From positions 1 through 64,000 of the forward strand of contig JAUXRX010000041.1 of the NCBI GenBank assembly GCA_030681645.1: a stretch of DNA of 64,000 nt, given 5' to 3'. The notes below the pieces were generated by a model. The model ran no database searches. It was not told the DNA's origin and saw nothing but the letters and a program-made list of their open reading frames with translations. Position numbers and translations under genes: made by a program. Shown here piece after piece: positions 48,092 to 56,728 of the stretch (position 1 is the stretch's first letter; each line of letters begins with the position of its first letter). Source of the stretch: Archangium sp. (GTDB taxonomy: Bacteria; Myxococcota; Myxococcia; Myxococcales; Myxococcaceae).

Positions 48092-50181
48092 CCTTCGCTC
48101 AGCCGTGGTTCCTGCTCGGCACGCTGGCGGCCTTCATTCCCCTGCTGGTGCACCTGTTCGATCGCAGGCGCCCGCGCGAGGTGCCCTTCGCCGCGCTCGA
48201 CTTCGTGCTGCGCAGCCAGAAGCGCACGGCCTCGCGGCTGCGGCTCAAGCGCCTCCTGCTCTACCTGCTGCGCACGCTGCTGCTGCTGGCCGTGCCCATC
48301 GCCCTGGCGAAGCCCTCGTTCGCCACCGCCGACGCGGCGTTGACCCGGCACGGGGTGGCGGCCACGGCGATCGTGCTCGACACCTCGCTGGCGCTGCGCT
48401 GGAGCGACGGCACGCGCCTGTTCGACCTCGCCCGGGACGAGGCGAAGTCGGCGCTGCGCGAGCTGGCGCCCGAGGAGCCGGCCACGGTGGTCATCTGCTC
48501 GCGCAACCCGGCGGTGGTGGCGCCCGCCGGCTTCGCGCGCGCGCGGCTGATCACCGCGGTCGACGAAGCGGCGCCCGGCTTCGAGGCGGTCGACTTGAAC
48601 CGCTGTCTCGAGGTGGCCGCGCGCTCGCTCGACGACTCGCCGCTGCCGAACCGCCGCCTGGTGCTGGTGAGCGCGCTGACGCAGGGCTCGCTGCGGCTCG
48701 AGGCACCGCCTCCGCTGGGCGCCGGCGTCAAGGGCGAGAAGCTCAAGCCCGAGTTCGTGGTGCGCGACGTGGCGAAGGGCCGTGACCTGCCCAACCGCGC
48801 GCTGGTCGACGTGCACGCCGAGGCCGCGCCGCAGCTGGGACCCCGCGCGTGGCAGTTCACCTTCACCGTGCGCAACTTCGCGAAGGAGGCGGCGCGCGAC
48901 GTCGAGCTGCTGCTCGAGGTGGACGGCGAGGTGGTGCAGAAGGGCTTCGTCGACCTCGCGGCCGAAGGCACCACGCAGAAGACGCTCTCGTGGCGCTTCG
49001 CGAAGGGCGGCGTGGCGACGGTGACCGGCCGGCTCGAGGCCGACGCGCTGCCAGACGACGACGCGCACAGCCTGGTGTTGTCGGTGCCGCGCGAGCTGAC
49101 GGCGTTGATCATCAACGGCAGCCCCAGCCCCCAGAAGTACAAAGACGAGGCGTTCTTCACCGAGGCCGCGTTGTCGGCGACGGGCAGCCCGGTGCGCGCG
49201 GTGATGCGCGACGCGGACGCGGCGTGGCGCGAGAAGCTCACCGGCTACGACGTGGTGCTGCTGCTCAACGTCGAGGCGCCTCCGCCCGAGGCGGCGCAGG
49301 GGCTGGCGCAGTTCGTCAACGAAGGGGGCGGCCTGTTCGTCAGCGTGGGGGACCGGGTGGATCCCGACGCCTGGAACGCGTCGATGGGCGCGGTGCTGCC
49401 GCGGAAGCTGCGCGTCATCAAGACCGCGGTGGAGCCGGGCCAGCCCGATGCCGCCACCCGCGCCGCGCGGCTGGCGCAGGTGGCGCTCAATCACCCCGTG
49501 ATGGTGCCCTTCACCGGCCGCGCGAGAGAGGGGCTGCTCTCCACGCGCTTCTACCGGTACGCGTTGTTCGAGGGTGACGCGCAGGGCGTGGAGACCGAGG
49601 TGCTGGGCACGATGGACGACGGCGCGCCGGTCTTCCTCGCTTCGCGGCGGGGGAAGGGGCGCGTCTTCGTGTTCGCGTCCACCGTCGATCGCGACTGGAG
49701 CGACCTGCCGATTCGCACCTCGTTCCTGCCGCTGATGCAGCGGGTGGCGGGCTGGCTGACGGGCACCCTCGACGAGCGCGAGGAGGTGCGCGCGAAGGTG
49801 GGCGAGACGGTGACGCTCAAGCCCGACCCCAACCAGTCACCGGCGTGGGCGCGCGGCGGCTCGGGCGCGGAGGTCGCGTTGACGGCGTTGCCGCAGGGCG
49901 GCGGCGTGACGGGCGGGCCCTTGGCGGAGCCCGGGCCGTACCTGGTGGTCGACGCGAAGGGCACCACGCTGGAGCGGCTCGGCTTCGCGGCGGCGATCGA
50001 CGCGGGCGCGAGCAACCTGGCGCGGCACGGGCTCGACGCGCTGAGCGAGTGGCTGGGCGAAGAGTCGGTGCGCACCGCGGGCAGCGGCGGGCCCGAGTCG
50101 TCGACCCCGCTGTGGACGTGGCTGATCACCCTCGCGGTGATCGCCTTCTTCCTCGAGGGGCTGCTGCTGCGCAAAGCCTGA
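48088..50181 (+). CDS. BatA-domain membrane protein (aerotolerance-type)
   Basis: 697 residues from a GTG at 48088 that overlaps the DUF58 stop. The N-terminus AQPWFLLGTLAAFIPLLVHL with FDRRRPREVPF is the BatA domain, followed by a second membrane segment (LLLYLLRTLLLLAVPIALA). A degenerate VWA-like region (AIVLDTSLALRWSDG lacks the DxSxS serines), a CARDB-like domain (FTFTVRNFAKEAARDVELLL), a glutamine-amidotransferase-like fold (GYDVVLLLNVEAPP, FVNEGGGLFVSVGD) and a C-terminal membrane helix follow. Most of the protein is periplasmic. The frame is open upstream but that part is a shadow of DUF58. Confidence 0.88.
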   Translation: MTFAQPWFLLGTLAAFIPLLVHLFDRRRPREVPFAALDFVLRSQKRTASRLRLKRLLLYLLRTLLLLAVPIALAKPSFATADAALTRHGVAATAIVLDTSLALRWSDGTRLFDLARDEAKSALRELAPEEPATVVICSRNPAVVAPAGFARARLITAVDEAAPGFEAVDLNRCLEVAARSLDDSPLPNRRLVLVSALTQGSLRLEAPPPLGAGVKGEKLKPEFVVRDVAKGRDLPNRALVDVHAEAAPQLGPRAWQFTFTVRNFAKEAARDVELLLEVDGEVVQKGFVDLAAEGTTQKTLSWRFAKGGVATVTGRLEADALPDDDAHSLVLSVPRELTALIINGSPSPQKYKDEAFFTEAALSATGSPVRAVMRDADAAWREKLTGYDVVLLLNVEAPPPEAAQGLAQFVNEGGGLFVSVGDRVDPDAWNASMGAVLPRKLRVIKTAVEPGQPDAATRAARLAQVALNHPVMVPFTGRAREGLLSTRFYRYALFEGDAQGVETEVLGTMDDGAPVFLASRRGKGRVFVFASTVDRDWSDLPIRTSFLPLMQRVAGWLTGTLDEREEVRAKVGETVTLKPDPNQSPAWARGGSGAEVALTALPQGGGVTGGPLAEPGPYLVVDAKGTTLERLGFAAAIDAGASNLARHGLDALSEWLGEESVRTAGSGGPESSTPLWTWLITLAVIAFFLEGLLLRKA

Positions 50182-50183
50182 AA

Positions 50184-50208
50184 CCTCTCCCTGCGAAGCG
50201 GGGAGAGG
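50184..50208. terminator. CCTCTCCC...GGGAGAGG hairpin repeat, copy 3
   Basis: CCTCTCCC, TGCGAAGC, GGGGAGAGG, followed by TCGGCCGCAGGCCGGGTGAG, where GGCCGCAGGCC forms a second small palindrome. It follows the BatA-type stop and faces a convergent gene. Confidence 0.75.
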
Positions 50209-50250
50209 TCGGCCGCAGGCCGGGTGAGGGGCGCTTCGGCGACCGACCCC

Positions 50251-50745
50251 CTAGCGGCGCCGCACGCACCGCAACACGGCCTCGCCCAGCGGCACCGCCC
50301 AGGTGTTGCCCAGGAACCACCTCGACGCCGACTCGAACACCGCGAACTGCGAGTCGCCCTCGAGAGGCCGCACGACGAACGGCGTCCTCCCGTATTGGTC
50401 GCGCAACGCCAGCAGCGGCGCCGACGCGCCGAAGATCGACGGCGAACACTTGAACGCCCGCACGAAGCGCAGCCCGTCGGTCTCCTCGCGGAGATCCGGC
50501 GCGACCACCACCACGTCCCAGCGCGCCTCAGCCATTCGCGCGAGGCCGGACTCGAGCGTGGCGACACACTCCACCAGGCCGGTCTTCTCGAGGAACTTCC
50601 GATCGTGCACCGGCAGGTCGCGGCCGATCACCAACACTGACGGCTGCCAATCGAACGCCGGCAGTGCGACGGGCGCCCACCTCGACGGAGGCGCCACGCT
50701 CGGGCTCTCAGCCAGCAGGATGTCAACGTCAGACGCGGCCCACAT
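50251..50745 (-). CDS. receiver-like (pseudo-receiver) protein of unknown function
   Basis: 164 residues. The segment PSVLVIGRDLPVHDRKFLEK to WDVVVVAPDLREETDGLRFV resembles the first strands of a receiver domain, but the acidic pair and the C-terminal lysine are not in place and the phospho-acceptor Asp is only approximate (APDL). It may be a degenerate response regulator that binds partners without phosphorylation. It is divergent from the receiver-kinase gene with 72 bases between starts. Confidence 0.55.
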   Translation of the reverse strand: MWAASDVDILLAESPSVAPPSRWAPVALPAFDWQPSVLVIGRDLPVHDRKFLEKTGLVECVATLESGLARMAEARWDVVVVAPDLREETDGLRFVRAFKCSPSIFGASAPLLALRDQYGRTPFVVRPLEGDSQFAVFESASRWFLGNTWAVPLGEAVLRCVRRR

Positions 50746-50817
50746 TCGCGCCGATCATAACGGCCCGAAGCGGGAAACGTTGGCCGCGGCCGCTCGTGCG
50801 CGTCATGCTTCGGGCGG

Positions 50818-51915
50818 ATGTCCGGCACCGAACCCAGACCCCTCGTGCTGGTCGTCGACGACGACGAGGCGATCCGCCGCCTGATCAGGCTCGCGCTGGC
50901 GCAGCGCTTCGACGTCATCGAGGCCGCCGACGCCTTCGAGGCGATCGAGCTGGTGGGCAAGCACGACATCGAGGTGGTGGTGATCGACGTGATGATGCCG
51001 GGCATGACGGGCGTGGAGGCGCTGCCGAAGCTGAAGGCGAAGGCCCGGGGCCCGCTGCCGGTGCTGCTGCTCACCGCGCTCGACGACCAGGAACACCGCA
51101 ACCTCGGCCTCGAGGCGGGCGCCGACGACTACCTCGCCAAGCCAGTCGATCGCCGCGAGCTCGTCTTGCGCGTGCAGAACTTCGTGCGCCTGCGCCGGCA
51201 GGAGGTGCTCATTCGCACGCAGCTCTCCGCGCTGACCGATCTCCAGGCCCTCAAGGACGACCTCACCGCGCTGCTGGTGCATGACCTCCGCAACCCGCTC
51301 ACCGCGGTGAAGGGTGCGTTCCAGCTGCTCGAAGAGAACGTGGTCGCGGAGGACCGCGAGATCTTCCGGCTGGGCAAGAACGCGCTCGACCGGGTGATGG
51401 AGGCGGTGGGCGACCTGCTCAAGGTGCGCATGCTCGAGAAGGGGCAGCTCACGCTCGAGCGCGTACCCACGGTGGTGAGCGAGCTGGCGGCGAACGTGAT
51501 CGAGACGCTGCGCACCGCGGCGCTCGACGGCAAGGTGAACGTGCAGCAGACCAGCTCGGGCGACACCTCACTCGAGGTCGACGCCAAGCTGGTGAGGCGC
51601 GCGCTCGAGAACCTGCTCATCAACGGCTTCCGCCACACCCACGAGGTGGTGGAGGTGTCGGTGATCGGCGACGAGAAGGGCGTGACCTTGATCGTCGCGG
51701 ATCGCGGCCCGGGCGTGCCCGACTTCCTCAAGGGCGAGCTGTTCGACATGTTCGGCTCACTCGCGCTGCAGAAGGCTGGCGGCCGGCGAGGGCATGGGCT
51801 GGGCCTGTACCTGGTGAAGCTGGTCGCGCAGGCGCACGGTGGCACCGTGGTGGTGCGGGACCGGGTCGGCGGCGGGGCGGAGTTCGTGGTCACGCTCCCG
51901 CGGCCCTCTGCCTGA
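50818..51915 (+). CDS. receiver-histidine kinase (response regulator fused to kinase)
   Basis: 365 residues. Receiver domain at 8-125 with Asp14-16 cluster, phospho-acceptor Asp57 (VVIDVMMPGMTG), Thr86 and Lys108; HisKA with His155 in LLVHDLRNPL; HATPase with NLLINGFRHT, DRGPGVP and GHGLGLYLVK. The order receiver-kinase lets an upstream kinase gate this one. There is no membrane segment or PAS domain. Such proteins are frequent in Myxococcota signalling. A short gap of 20 bases separates it from the following membrane protein gene. Confidence 0.92.
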   Translation: MSGTEPRPLVLVVDDDEAIRRLIRLALAQRFDVIEAADAFEAIELVGKHDIEVVVIDVMMPGMTGVEALPKLKAKARGPLPVLLLTALDDQEHRNLGLEAGADDYLAKPVDRRELVLRVQNFVRLRRQEVLIRTQLSALTDLQALKDDLTALLVHDLRNPLTAVKGAFQLLEENVVAEDREIFRLGKNALDRVMEAVGDLLKVRMLEKGQLTLERVPTVVSELAANVIETLRTAALDGKVNVQQTSSGDTSLEVDAKLVRRALENLLINGFRHTHEVVEVSVIGDEKGVTLIVADRGPGVPDFLKGELFDMFGSLALQKAGGRRGHGLGLYLVKLVAQAHGGTVVVRDRVGGGAEFVVTLPRPSA

Positions 51916-51935
51916 GACTTGGTAGAAGCGGTCTC

Positions 51936-52517
51936 ATGACGCGCCTCCCGCTGGTGCTGTGTGTGGCTGCTTCTCTGGCGTTCGCGCAGAACGTGACCCC
52001 GACGGACCAGGTGCGCGTGCAACTGCACGAGTACTACCGCGGGGAGCGGCTCTCGGGCTTCGTGCCCTTCGTCGGCTCGGGCGTGGGCTCGGTGGTCGCC
52101 GGAACGCTGCTGCTCACCAGCAACACCACGCTGGGCCGCGGCGCAGGCTGGACCAACCTGAGCTTCGGCGTGCTGGAGATCGCCGCCGGCCTCTACTTCG
52201 CGCTCAGCTCGTACGGAAAGGAGCGCTCGCTCGACGCTGCGCTCACCGCCAACCCCGCCGAGTTCGCGAAGAGCGAGCGTGAGCGGGTGGCCCGCATCCT
52301 GAACCGCTTCCAGCCCATCCTGCTCGCGGTCGAGGGCGCGCTCAGCGTGGGCGGCGGCGTGTTCGCGGGCCTCGGCGCGCTGCGGCGCGACGAGCTGATG
52401 CTGGGCGTGGGGCTGGGCTTCGCGGTGCAGGGCCTGGTGATGTTCCTGCTCGACTGGGCCGTGCTCGATCGCGCCAGCGCGTACTCCACCGCGCTCTCGC
52501 TCTTCAGGCCACCGTGA
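51936..52517 (+). CDS. membrane protein of unknown function with signal peptide
   Basis: 193 residues. Signal peptide MTRLPLVLCVAASLAFAQ, then three or four hydrophobic segments (FVPFVGSGVGSVVAGTLLL, FGVLEIAAGLYFAL, PILLAVEGALSVGGGVFAGL, LGVGLGFAVQGLVMFLLDW). No family recognised. Probably expressed with the receiver-kinase 20 bases upstream. Its last 14 bases overlap the end of the convergent oxidoreductase gene. Confidence 0.65.
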   Translation: MTRLPLVLCVAASLAFAQNVTPTDQVRVQLHEYYRGERLSGFVPFVGSGVGSVVAGTLLLTSNTTLGRGAGWTNLSFGVLEIAAGLYFALSSYGKERSLDAALTANPAEFAKSERERVARILNRFQPILLAVEGALSVGGGVFAGLGALRRDELMLGVGLGFAVQGLVMFLLDWAVLDRASAYSTALSLFRPP

Positions 52518-53436
52518 TCAGGATCTTCCCGTGCGCCTTCTTCGACTCGAGGCGCGCGAAGGCCGCCGCGTAGTCTTCGAGCGCGAACTGCGAATCGATG
52601 ACGGCCCGCAGGTCTCTCTTCGCCAACCACCCGGCGAGCTGCTCGAGGTCGGCGCGCCGCGGCTTCACCACCACCAGGCGCTCCTGCTGCTTCGACCAGC
52701 GGGTGAACACGTCGCGGAACACCCTCGCCACCGACGGCACCGTCGAGACGAAGACCCCACGCGGCGCGAGCGCACCGCGCATGCGGGTGAAGTCGAGGTT
52801 GCCGAAGACGTCGAACACCACGTCGAAGCGGCCTGAGCGGCTGAACTCGTCGAGCTGGGCGTAGCCCGCGGCGTGGTGCGCGCCGAGCTCGCGGCAGAGC
52901 GCGTGGGTGCCTTCGCTCGAGACCGTCGTCACCTCGGCGCCGAGGAGCCGGGCGATCTGCACCGACGCGGTCCCCACCCCGCCCGACGCGCCGTTGATCA
53001 AGACCTTCGCGCCGGTCTTCATGCGCGCGACGTCACGGAAGGCCTGCAGCGCGGTGAGCCCCACCAACGCCAGCGAGGCGGCGTGGGCCGGGTCGACGCC
53101 CTCGGGCACGCGGGCGAGCTCGCCGGGTTCGGGGGCGACGAGGTCCGCGAGGCTGCCGCGCGAGAAGGTCCATTCCTGCAGCGCGCCGAAGACGAGGTCG
53201 CCAGCGCGGAAGTCACCGCTGTCCCGCTCGATCTGCCCGGCGAAGTCGACGCCGCAGCTTTTGGGGAAGTGGCGGCCGCTGAGCTGCCTGAACTTCCCTT
53301 TGCGAAAGAGCGCGTCTTTGGGGTTGAGCGCGGCCACGCTCACCCGCACCAGCGGCCCACTCGTGCGCGGCTCGGGCGCCTGGCGGAGTTGGAGCTTCTC
53401 GATCCCTCCATAGGCGTCGTACTGGAGCGCGCGCAT
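52504..53436 (-). CDS. zinc-independent MDR-family NAD(P)-dependent oxidoreductase
   Basis: 310 residues from ATG at 53436 (MRALQYDAYGGIEKL). Quinone-reductase-like medium-chain dehydrogenase: GHFPKSC-like RHFPKSCGVDFAGQIERD, nucleotide-binding GASGGVGTASVQIARLLGA, and the C-terminal DYAAAFARLESKKAHGKI. The catalytic zinc cysteine/histidine set of alcohol dehydrogenases is absent. Likely NADPH-dependent reduction of enones or quinones; the substrate is unknown. It is isolated from the upstream hybrid kinase by a hairpin repeat. Confidence 0.88.
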   Translation of the reverse strand: MRALQYDAYGGIEKLQLRQAPEPRTSGPLVRVSVAALNPKDALFRKGKFRQLSGRHFPKSCGVDFAGQIERDSGDFRAGDLVFGALQEWTFSRGSLADLVAPEPGELARVPEGVDPAHAASLALVGLTALQAFRDVARMKTGAKVLINGASGGVGTASVQIARLLGAEVTTVSSEGTHALCRELGAHHAAGYAQLDEFSRSGRFDVVFDVFGNLDFTRMRGALAPRGVFVSTVPSVARVFRDVFTRWSKQQERLVVVKPRRADLEQLAGWLAKRDLRAVIDSQFALEDYAAAFARLESKKAHGKILITVA

Positions 53437-53477
53437 CAGCGGCGGCTTGTAGTACGGCCGCAGGCCCCTCACCCCAA

Positions 53478-53504
53478 CCCTCTCCCCGCTTCGCAGGGAG
53501 AGGG
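53478..53504. terminator. CCCTCTCC...GGAGAGGG hairpin repeat, copy 4 (inverted)
   Basis: CCCTCTCCCCGCTTCGCAGG then GAGAGGG, the reverse complement of copies 2 and 3, with CCCCTCACCCCAA on its other side. It lies 3 bases beyond the stop of the hybrid kinase and before the oxidoreductase, both on the minus strand; the orientation matches the kinase gene's direction, as in the other copies. Confidence 0.72.
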
Positions 53505-53506
53505 AG

Positions 53507-55183
53507 CTATGAGCCGAGCAGGCGGCCGAGCACCTCGCGCAGCGTGTCGAGGCGGATGGGCTTGGCGAGCACCTCGGTCATGCCCGCGCGCCGGCAGGCC
53601 GCCACGTCGTCGGGCGTGGCAGACGCCGTGAGGGCCACGATGGGCAAGAGCAAGCCCGCGGGCATGGCGCGGATCCGCTCGGTCGCCTCGAAGCCGTCCA
53701 TGTCGGGCATGTGACAGTCCATCAGCACCAGCGCCACGTCACCCTGGGCGTGCATCACCTCGAGCGCCTCCCGGCCGCTGGTGGCGGGCAGCGAGATGAA
53801 CCCGGCCTTCTCCACCAGGCTCGAGGCCACGCGCAGGTTGACCGGGTTGTCGTCGACGACCAGCACCCGGCGCGAGCGCGTCTCGGCCACGAGCGGCGCG
53901 TGGTGCGCGACGGGCTCGAGCTGGGCGGGCACGCAGGGCAACGAGAAGGAGAAGGTCGAGCCCTTCCCCGGGGTGGACTTCACCTCGATGCGGCCCCCCA
54001 TCAAGCCCACCAACTGACCCGAGATGGCGAGGCCCAGGCCCGTGCCGCCGTAACGCCGCGTGGACGAGCCGTCGGCCTGCTCGAAGGGCCGGAACAACCT
54101 CAGCAGCACCTCGGGCGCGATGCCGATGCCCGTGTCCCGCACCTCGAAGCGCAGCCGGCCCGCCTCGAGCGTGACGGACGCACGCACTTCGCCCACGTCG
54201 GTGAACTTGATGGCGTTGTTGACCAGGTTGGTGAGCACCTGCGTGAGCCGCATGCCGTCGCCGCGCACCACCTGCGGCACGCCCGGCCCCTTCGTGATGA
54301 CGAGCCCCAGCCCTTTCCGCGCCGAGAGCGGCCGGGCCAGCGCTTCGAAGTCTGCCAGCACGGCGCCGAGGTCGAAGGGCGCGGCGTCGACCGCCAGCTT
54401 CTTCGCCTCGAGCCGGGTGAGGTCGAGCAGGTCGTTGATCAACGAGACCAGCCCGCGCCCGCTGCGCTGGATCACCTGGAGCTGATCGCGCTGGGTGGGC
54501 GACTGCGGCTCTTCCAGCATCACCTCGGTCATGCCCAGCACCCCGTTCATCGGCGTGCGGATCTCGTGGCCTACCGTGGCGAGGAAGACCGTCTTGGCGC
54601 GATCGGCCTGGGCCATGCGCTCGAGCGCGTTGCGGCGCAGCTGGTCGAAGCGGCGGGTGAGCACCCACGAGAGCGCCACGATGACGCTGATGTTGAAGAT
54701 GCCGCTGGTGAGCGGCTCGGGGTCGGTCACCGGCACCGTCACGCCGCGCGAGGCCAGCACCAGCGAGAGGGCGCCCGTCACGCTCGCGGCGATCACCCAG
54801 ATGAAGCTGTGGCGCACCAGCAGGTAGCTGGCGACGAGGGGCACCAGCACCAGCGTGAGCAGGTTCGAGGTGTCAGCCGGGGTCTGCATCAGCGCAGAAG
54901 CACCGAAGGCGAGCGTCAGGGTCGCCAGCGACACCTGCGTGATGATGGACAGCCGGGTCGAGTTCCGGAGCAGCAACAGAATGACGGCCGCGGCGATGAA
55001 CATCACCATGGTGAGGGCGAGCTGGCCCCACATGCGTGACCAGACGTTGAGCGGCGCGAACGCGAGGCAGCCCCCCAGGCCCAGCAGCCAGATCTGCACG
55101 AGGAACCGGGCGCGATCTGCCTCGTCTTCGCTCGCCTGCGCGGGGGTGAGCGCGTCGACGAGGGCCGTGAACCTGCTGAGCAT
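53507..55183 (-). CDS. membrane hybrid sensor histidine kinase/response regulator
   Basis: 558 residues from ATG at 55183 (MLSRFTALVDAL) with GGGAG upstream; a longer frame exists without a ribosome site. Six hydrophobic segments (about 30-185) form the sensor, followed by HisKA with FLATVGHEIRTPMNGV, HATPase with VNNAIKFTD, DTGIGIA and GTGLGLA, and a C-terminal receiver with VLVVDDN, phospho-acceptor LMDCHMPDMDG and KPI. A separate phosphotransfer protein would be needed downstream in the pathway. The signal is unknown. Confidence 0.93.
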   Translation of the reverse strand: MLSRFTALVDALTPAQASEDEADRARFLVQIWLLGLGGCLAFAPLNVWSRMWGQLALTMVMFIAAAVILLLLRNSTRLSIITQVSLATLTLAFGASALMQTPADTSNLLTLVLVPLVASYLLVRHSFIWVIAASVTGALSLVLASRGVTVPVTDPEPLTSGIFNISVIVALSWVLTRRFDQLRRNALERMAQADRAKTVFLATVGHEIRTPMNGVLGMTEVMLEEPQSPTQRDQLQVIQRSGRGLVSLINDLLDLTRLEAKKLAVDAAPFDLGAVLADFEALARPLSARKGLGLVITKGPGVPQVVRGDGMRLTQVLTNLVNNAIKFTDVGEVRASVTLEAGRLRFEVRDTGIGIAPEVLLRLFRPFEQADGSSTRRYGGTGLGLAISGQLVGLMGGRIEVKSTPGKGSTFSFSLPCVPAQLEPVAHHAPLVAETRSRRVLVVDDNPVNLRVASSLVEKAGFISLPATSGREALEVMHAQGDVALVLMDCHMPDMDGFEATERIRAMPAGLLLPIVALTASATPDDVAACRRAGMTEVLAKPIRLDTLREVLGRLLGS

Positions 55184-55321
55184 CAGAGTCTCCCTCGAAT
55201 GGATATCGGTCCGGGACGCCAGCCGCCGCTGGATCGCTGAGCGCCGCCGGTAGCAGCGGAACGCTGCGCGAGACAAACCGAAGCGAAGCGGAGGTCTGGC
55301 CGAGGCAGAGCGCCCCAGATC

Positions 55322-56656
55322 TCAGTCGAGCCGCCCCAGCTTGAGCCGCTTCATCATGGTGCGCACCGTGCCCCCGGGGTCCCTGGCGGCCCCCCGCCCC
55401 ACTTCCCCCAACAGGCGGGCCGCGGCCGCAGCGTTGCCGTGGGCCCGCTCGAGCGCGAGCTCGAGGGCGCGCCGCTCGAGGCGCTCCACCTCGCGGCGCA
55501 GGTTGAACGAACCCGAGGCCAGCCGGGTCTCGAGGCTCGCCTCTTCGGCCCCACCCTCGTCGACGCGGGCCCAGAGCCGGCGAGGGAGATCTGAGACGAG
55601 CAGCGAGTCTCCGGTGCGCTTGCTGACCAGCGCGCCGAACACCACGTTGCGCAGCTCACGAATGTTGCCGGGCCAGGCGTAGGCGCACAGCAGCTCGAGC
55701 GCCTCGGACGTGACCTGGCTGACCCGGCCGCGCTTCGAGGCGAGCGGGTCCTCGGCGTAGAAGCGATCGACGAGCTGCTTCACCAGCGCCGGCAGGTCAT
55801 CGAGGCGCTCGCGCAGCGGGGGCAGCACCACCTGCACGGTGGAGAGGCGCTCGAAGAGATCGGCCCCGAACTCGCCGCGGCCGATGAGGCGCTTCAGGTC
55901 ACGGTTGCTCGCGGCCACCACGCGGAAGTCGACCTTCTTCCACACGTTCTCGCCGAGGCGCGAGATGACGCGATCCTCGAGCACGCGCAGCAGCTTGTTC
56001 TGCAGCACCATGGGGGTGTCGTCGATCTCGTCGAGGAACACGGTGCCGCCCTCGCCGGCGGTGAGCTGGCCGTCGTAGTCGCGCGCCGCGCCCGAGAAGG
56101 CGCCGCGCACGTACCCGAAGAGCTCGCCTTCCATCAGCTCGTTGGGAATGGCGGAGCAGTTGATGGGCACGAAGGTGCGCGCGCGGCGCAGCGACCACTG
56201 GTGAATGAGGCGGGAAGCGACCTCCTTGCCGGTGCCGGTCTCGCCGGTGAGCAGCACCGGCATGGCCGTCTGCGCCGCCTGGTGCAGCTTGCGCAAGAGC
56301 GCCTTCGCCGCGCTGCTCTCGGCCACGAAGTCCTTCACGGGGGGCAGCGGCGGCTCGGGGGTGAGCGTCTCCTCGAGGCGGGCGAGCAGGCGCGCCTCCC
56401 AGCCCTTCTCGAGGGTGATCACGTCGAGCGCGCCCAGATCGACCGCCGCCTGCAGCAGCTTCGGCGGGGGCCGCTCGCCGCTCAGCCACACCCACCCGGC
56501 CGCGCCCCGTTCGTCCCGGGTGAAGTCGAGGGAGGGCAGCTGGGCCCGGGCGGTGCGCACCACCTGCACCCCGCTCGCGGCGGGCACCCAGCCCTTCGCC
56601 GCCAGCAGCGGCGCGACCGCCTTGAGTCCGTCACCCTTCCACTGGAAGTTCGGCAT
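55322..56656 (-). CDS. sigma-54-dependent transcriptional activator
   Basis: 444 residues. A unique N-terminal region (about 1-105) with receiver-like strands, then an AAA+ domain with Walker A GETGTGKE, the sigma-54 contact loop GAFSGA (variant of GAFTGA), GGTVFLDEIDD, PPLRERLDDL and WPGNIRELRNVVFG, and a Fis-type C-terminus with LERAHGNAAAAARLLG. In contrast to the FHA protein at 29 kb the contact loop is intact, so this one can be a true bacterial enhancer-binding protein. The hybrid kinase gene lies downstream on the same strand, 138 bases away, and could be functionally linked. Confidence 0.92.
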   Translation of the reverse strand: MPNFQWKGDGLKAVAPLLAAKGWVPAASGVQVVRTARAQLPSLDFTRDERGAAGWVWLSGERPPPKLLQAAVDLGALDVITLEKGWEARLLARLEETLTPEPPLPPVKDFVAESSAAKALLRKLHQAAQTAMPVLLTGETGTGKEVASRLIHQWSLRRARTFVPINCSAIPNELMEGELFGYVRGAFSGAARDYDGQLTAGEGGTVFLDEIDDTPMVLQNKLLRVLEDRVISRLGENVWKKVDFRVVAASNRDLKRLIGRGEFGADLFERLSTVQVVLPPLRERLDDLPALVKQLVDRFYAEDPLASKRGRVSQVTSEALELLCAYAWPGNIRELRNVVFGALVSKRTGDSLLVSDLPRRLWARVDEGGAEEASLETRLASGSFNLRREVERLERRALELALERAHGNAAAAARLLGEVGRGAARDPGGTVRTMMKRLKLGRLD

Positions 56657-56728
56657 GCCCGCAATCCAGCACGAGGCAGGCCGACGTGATTCAAAACCTG
56701 CAGGGCGTGAACTGAATCGCCCGGCCGC

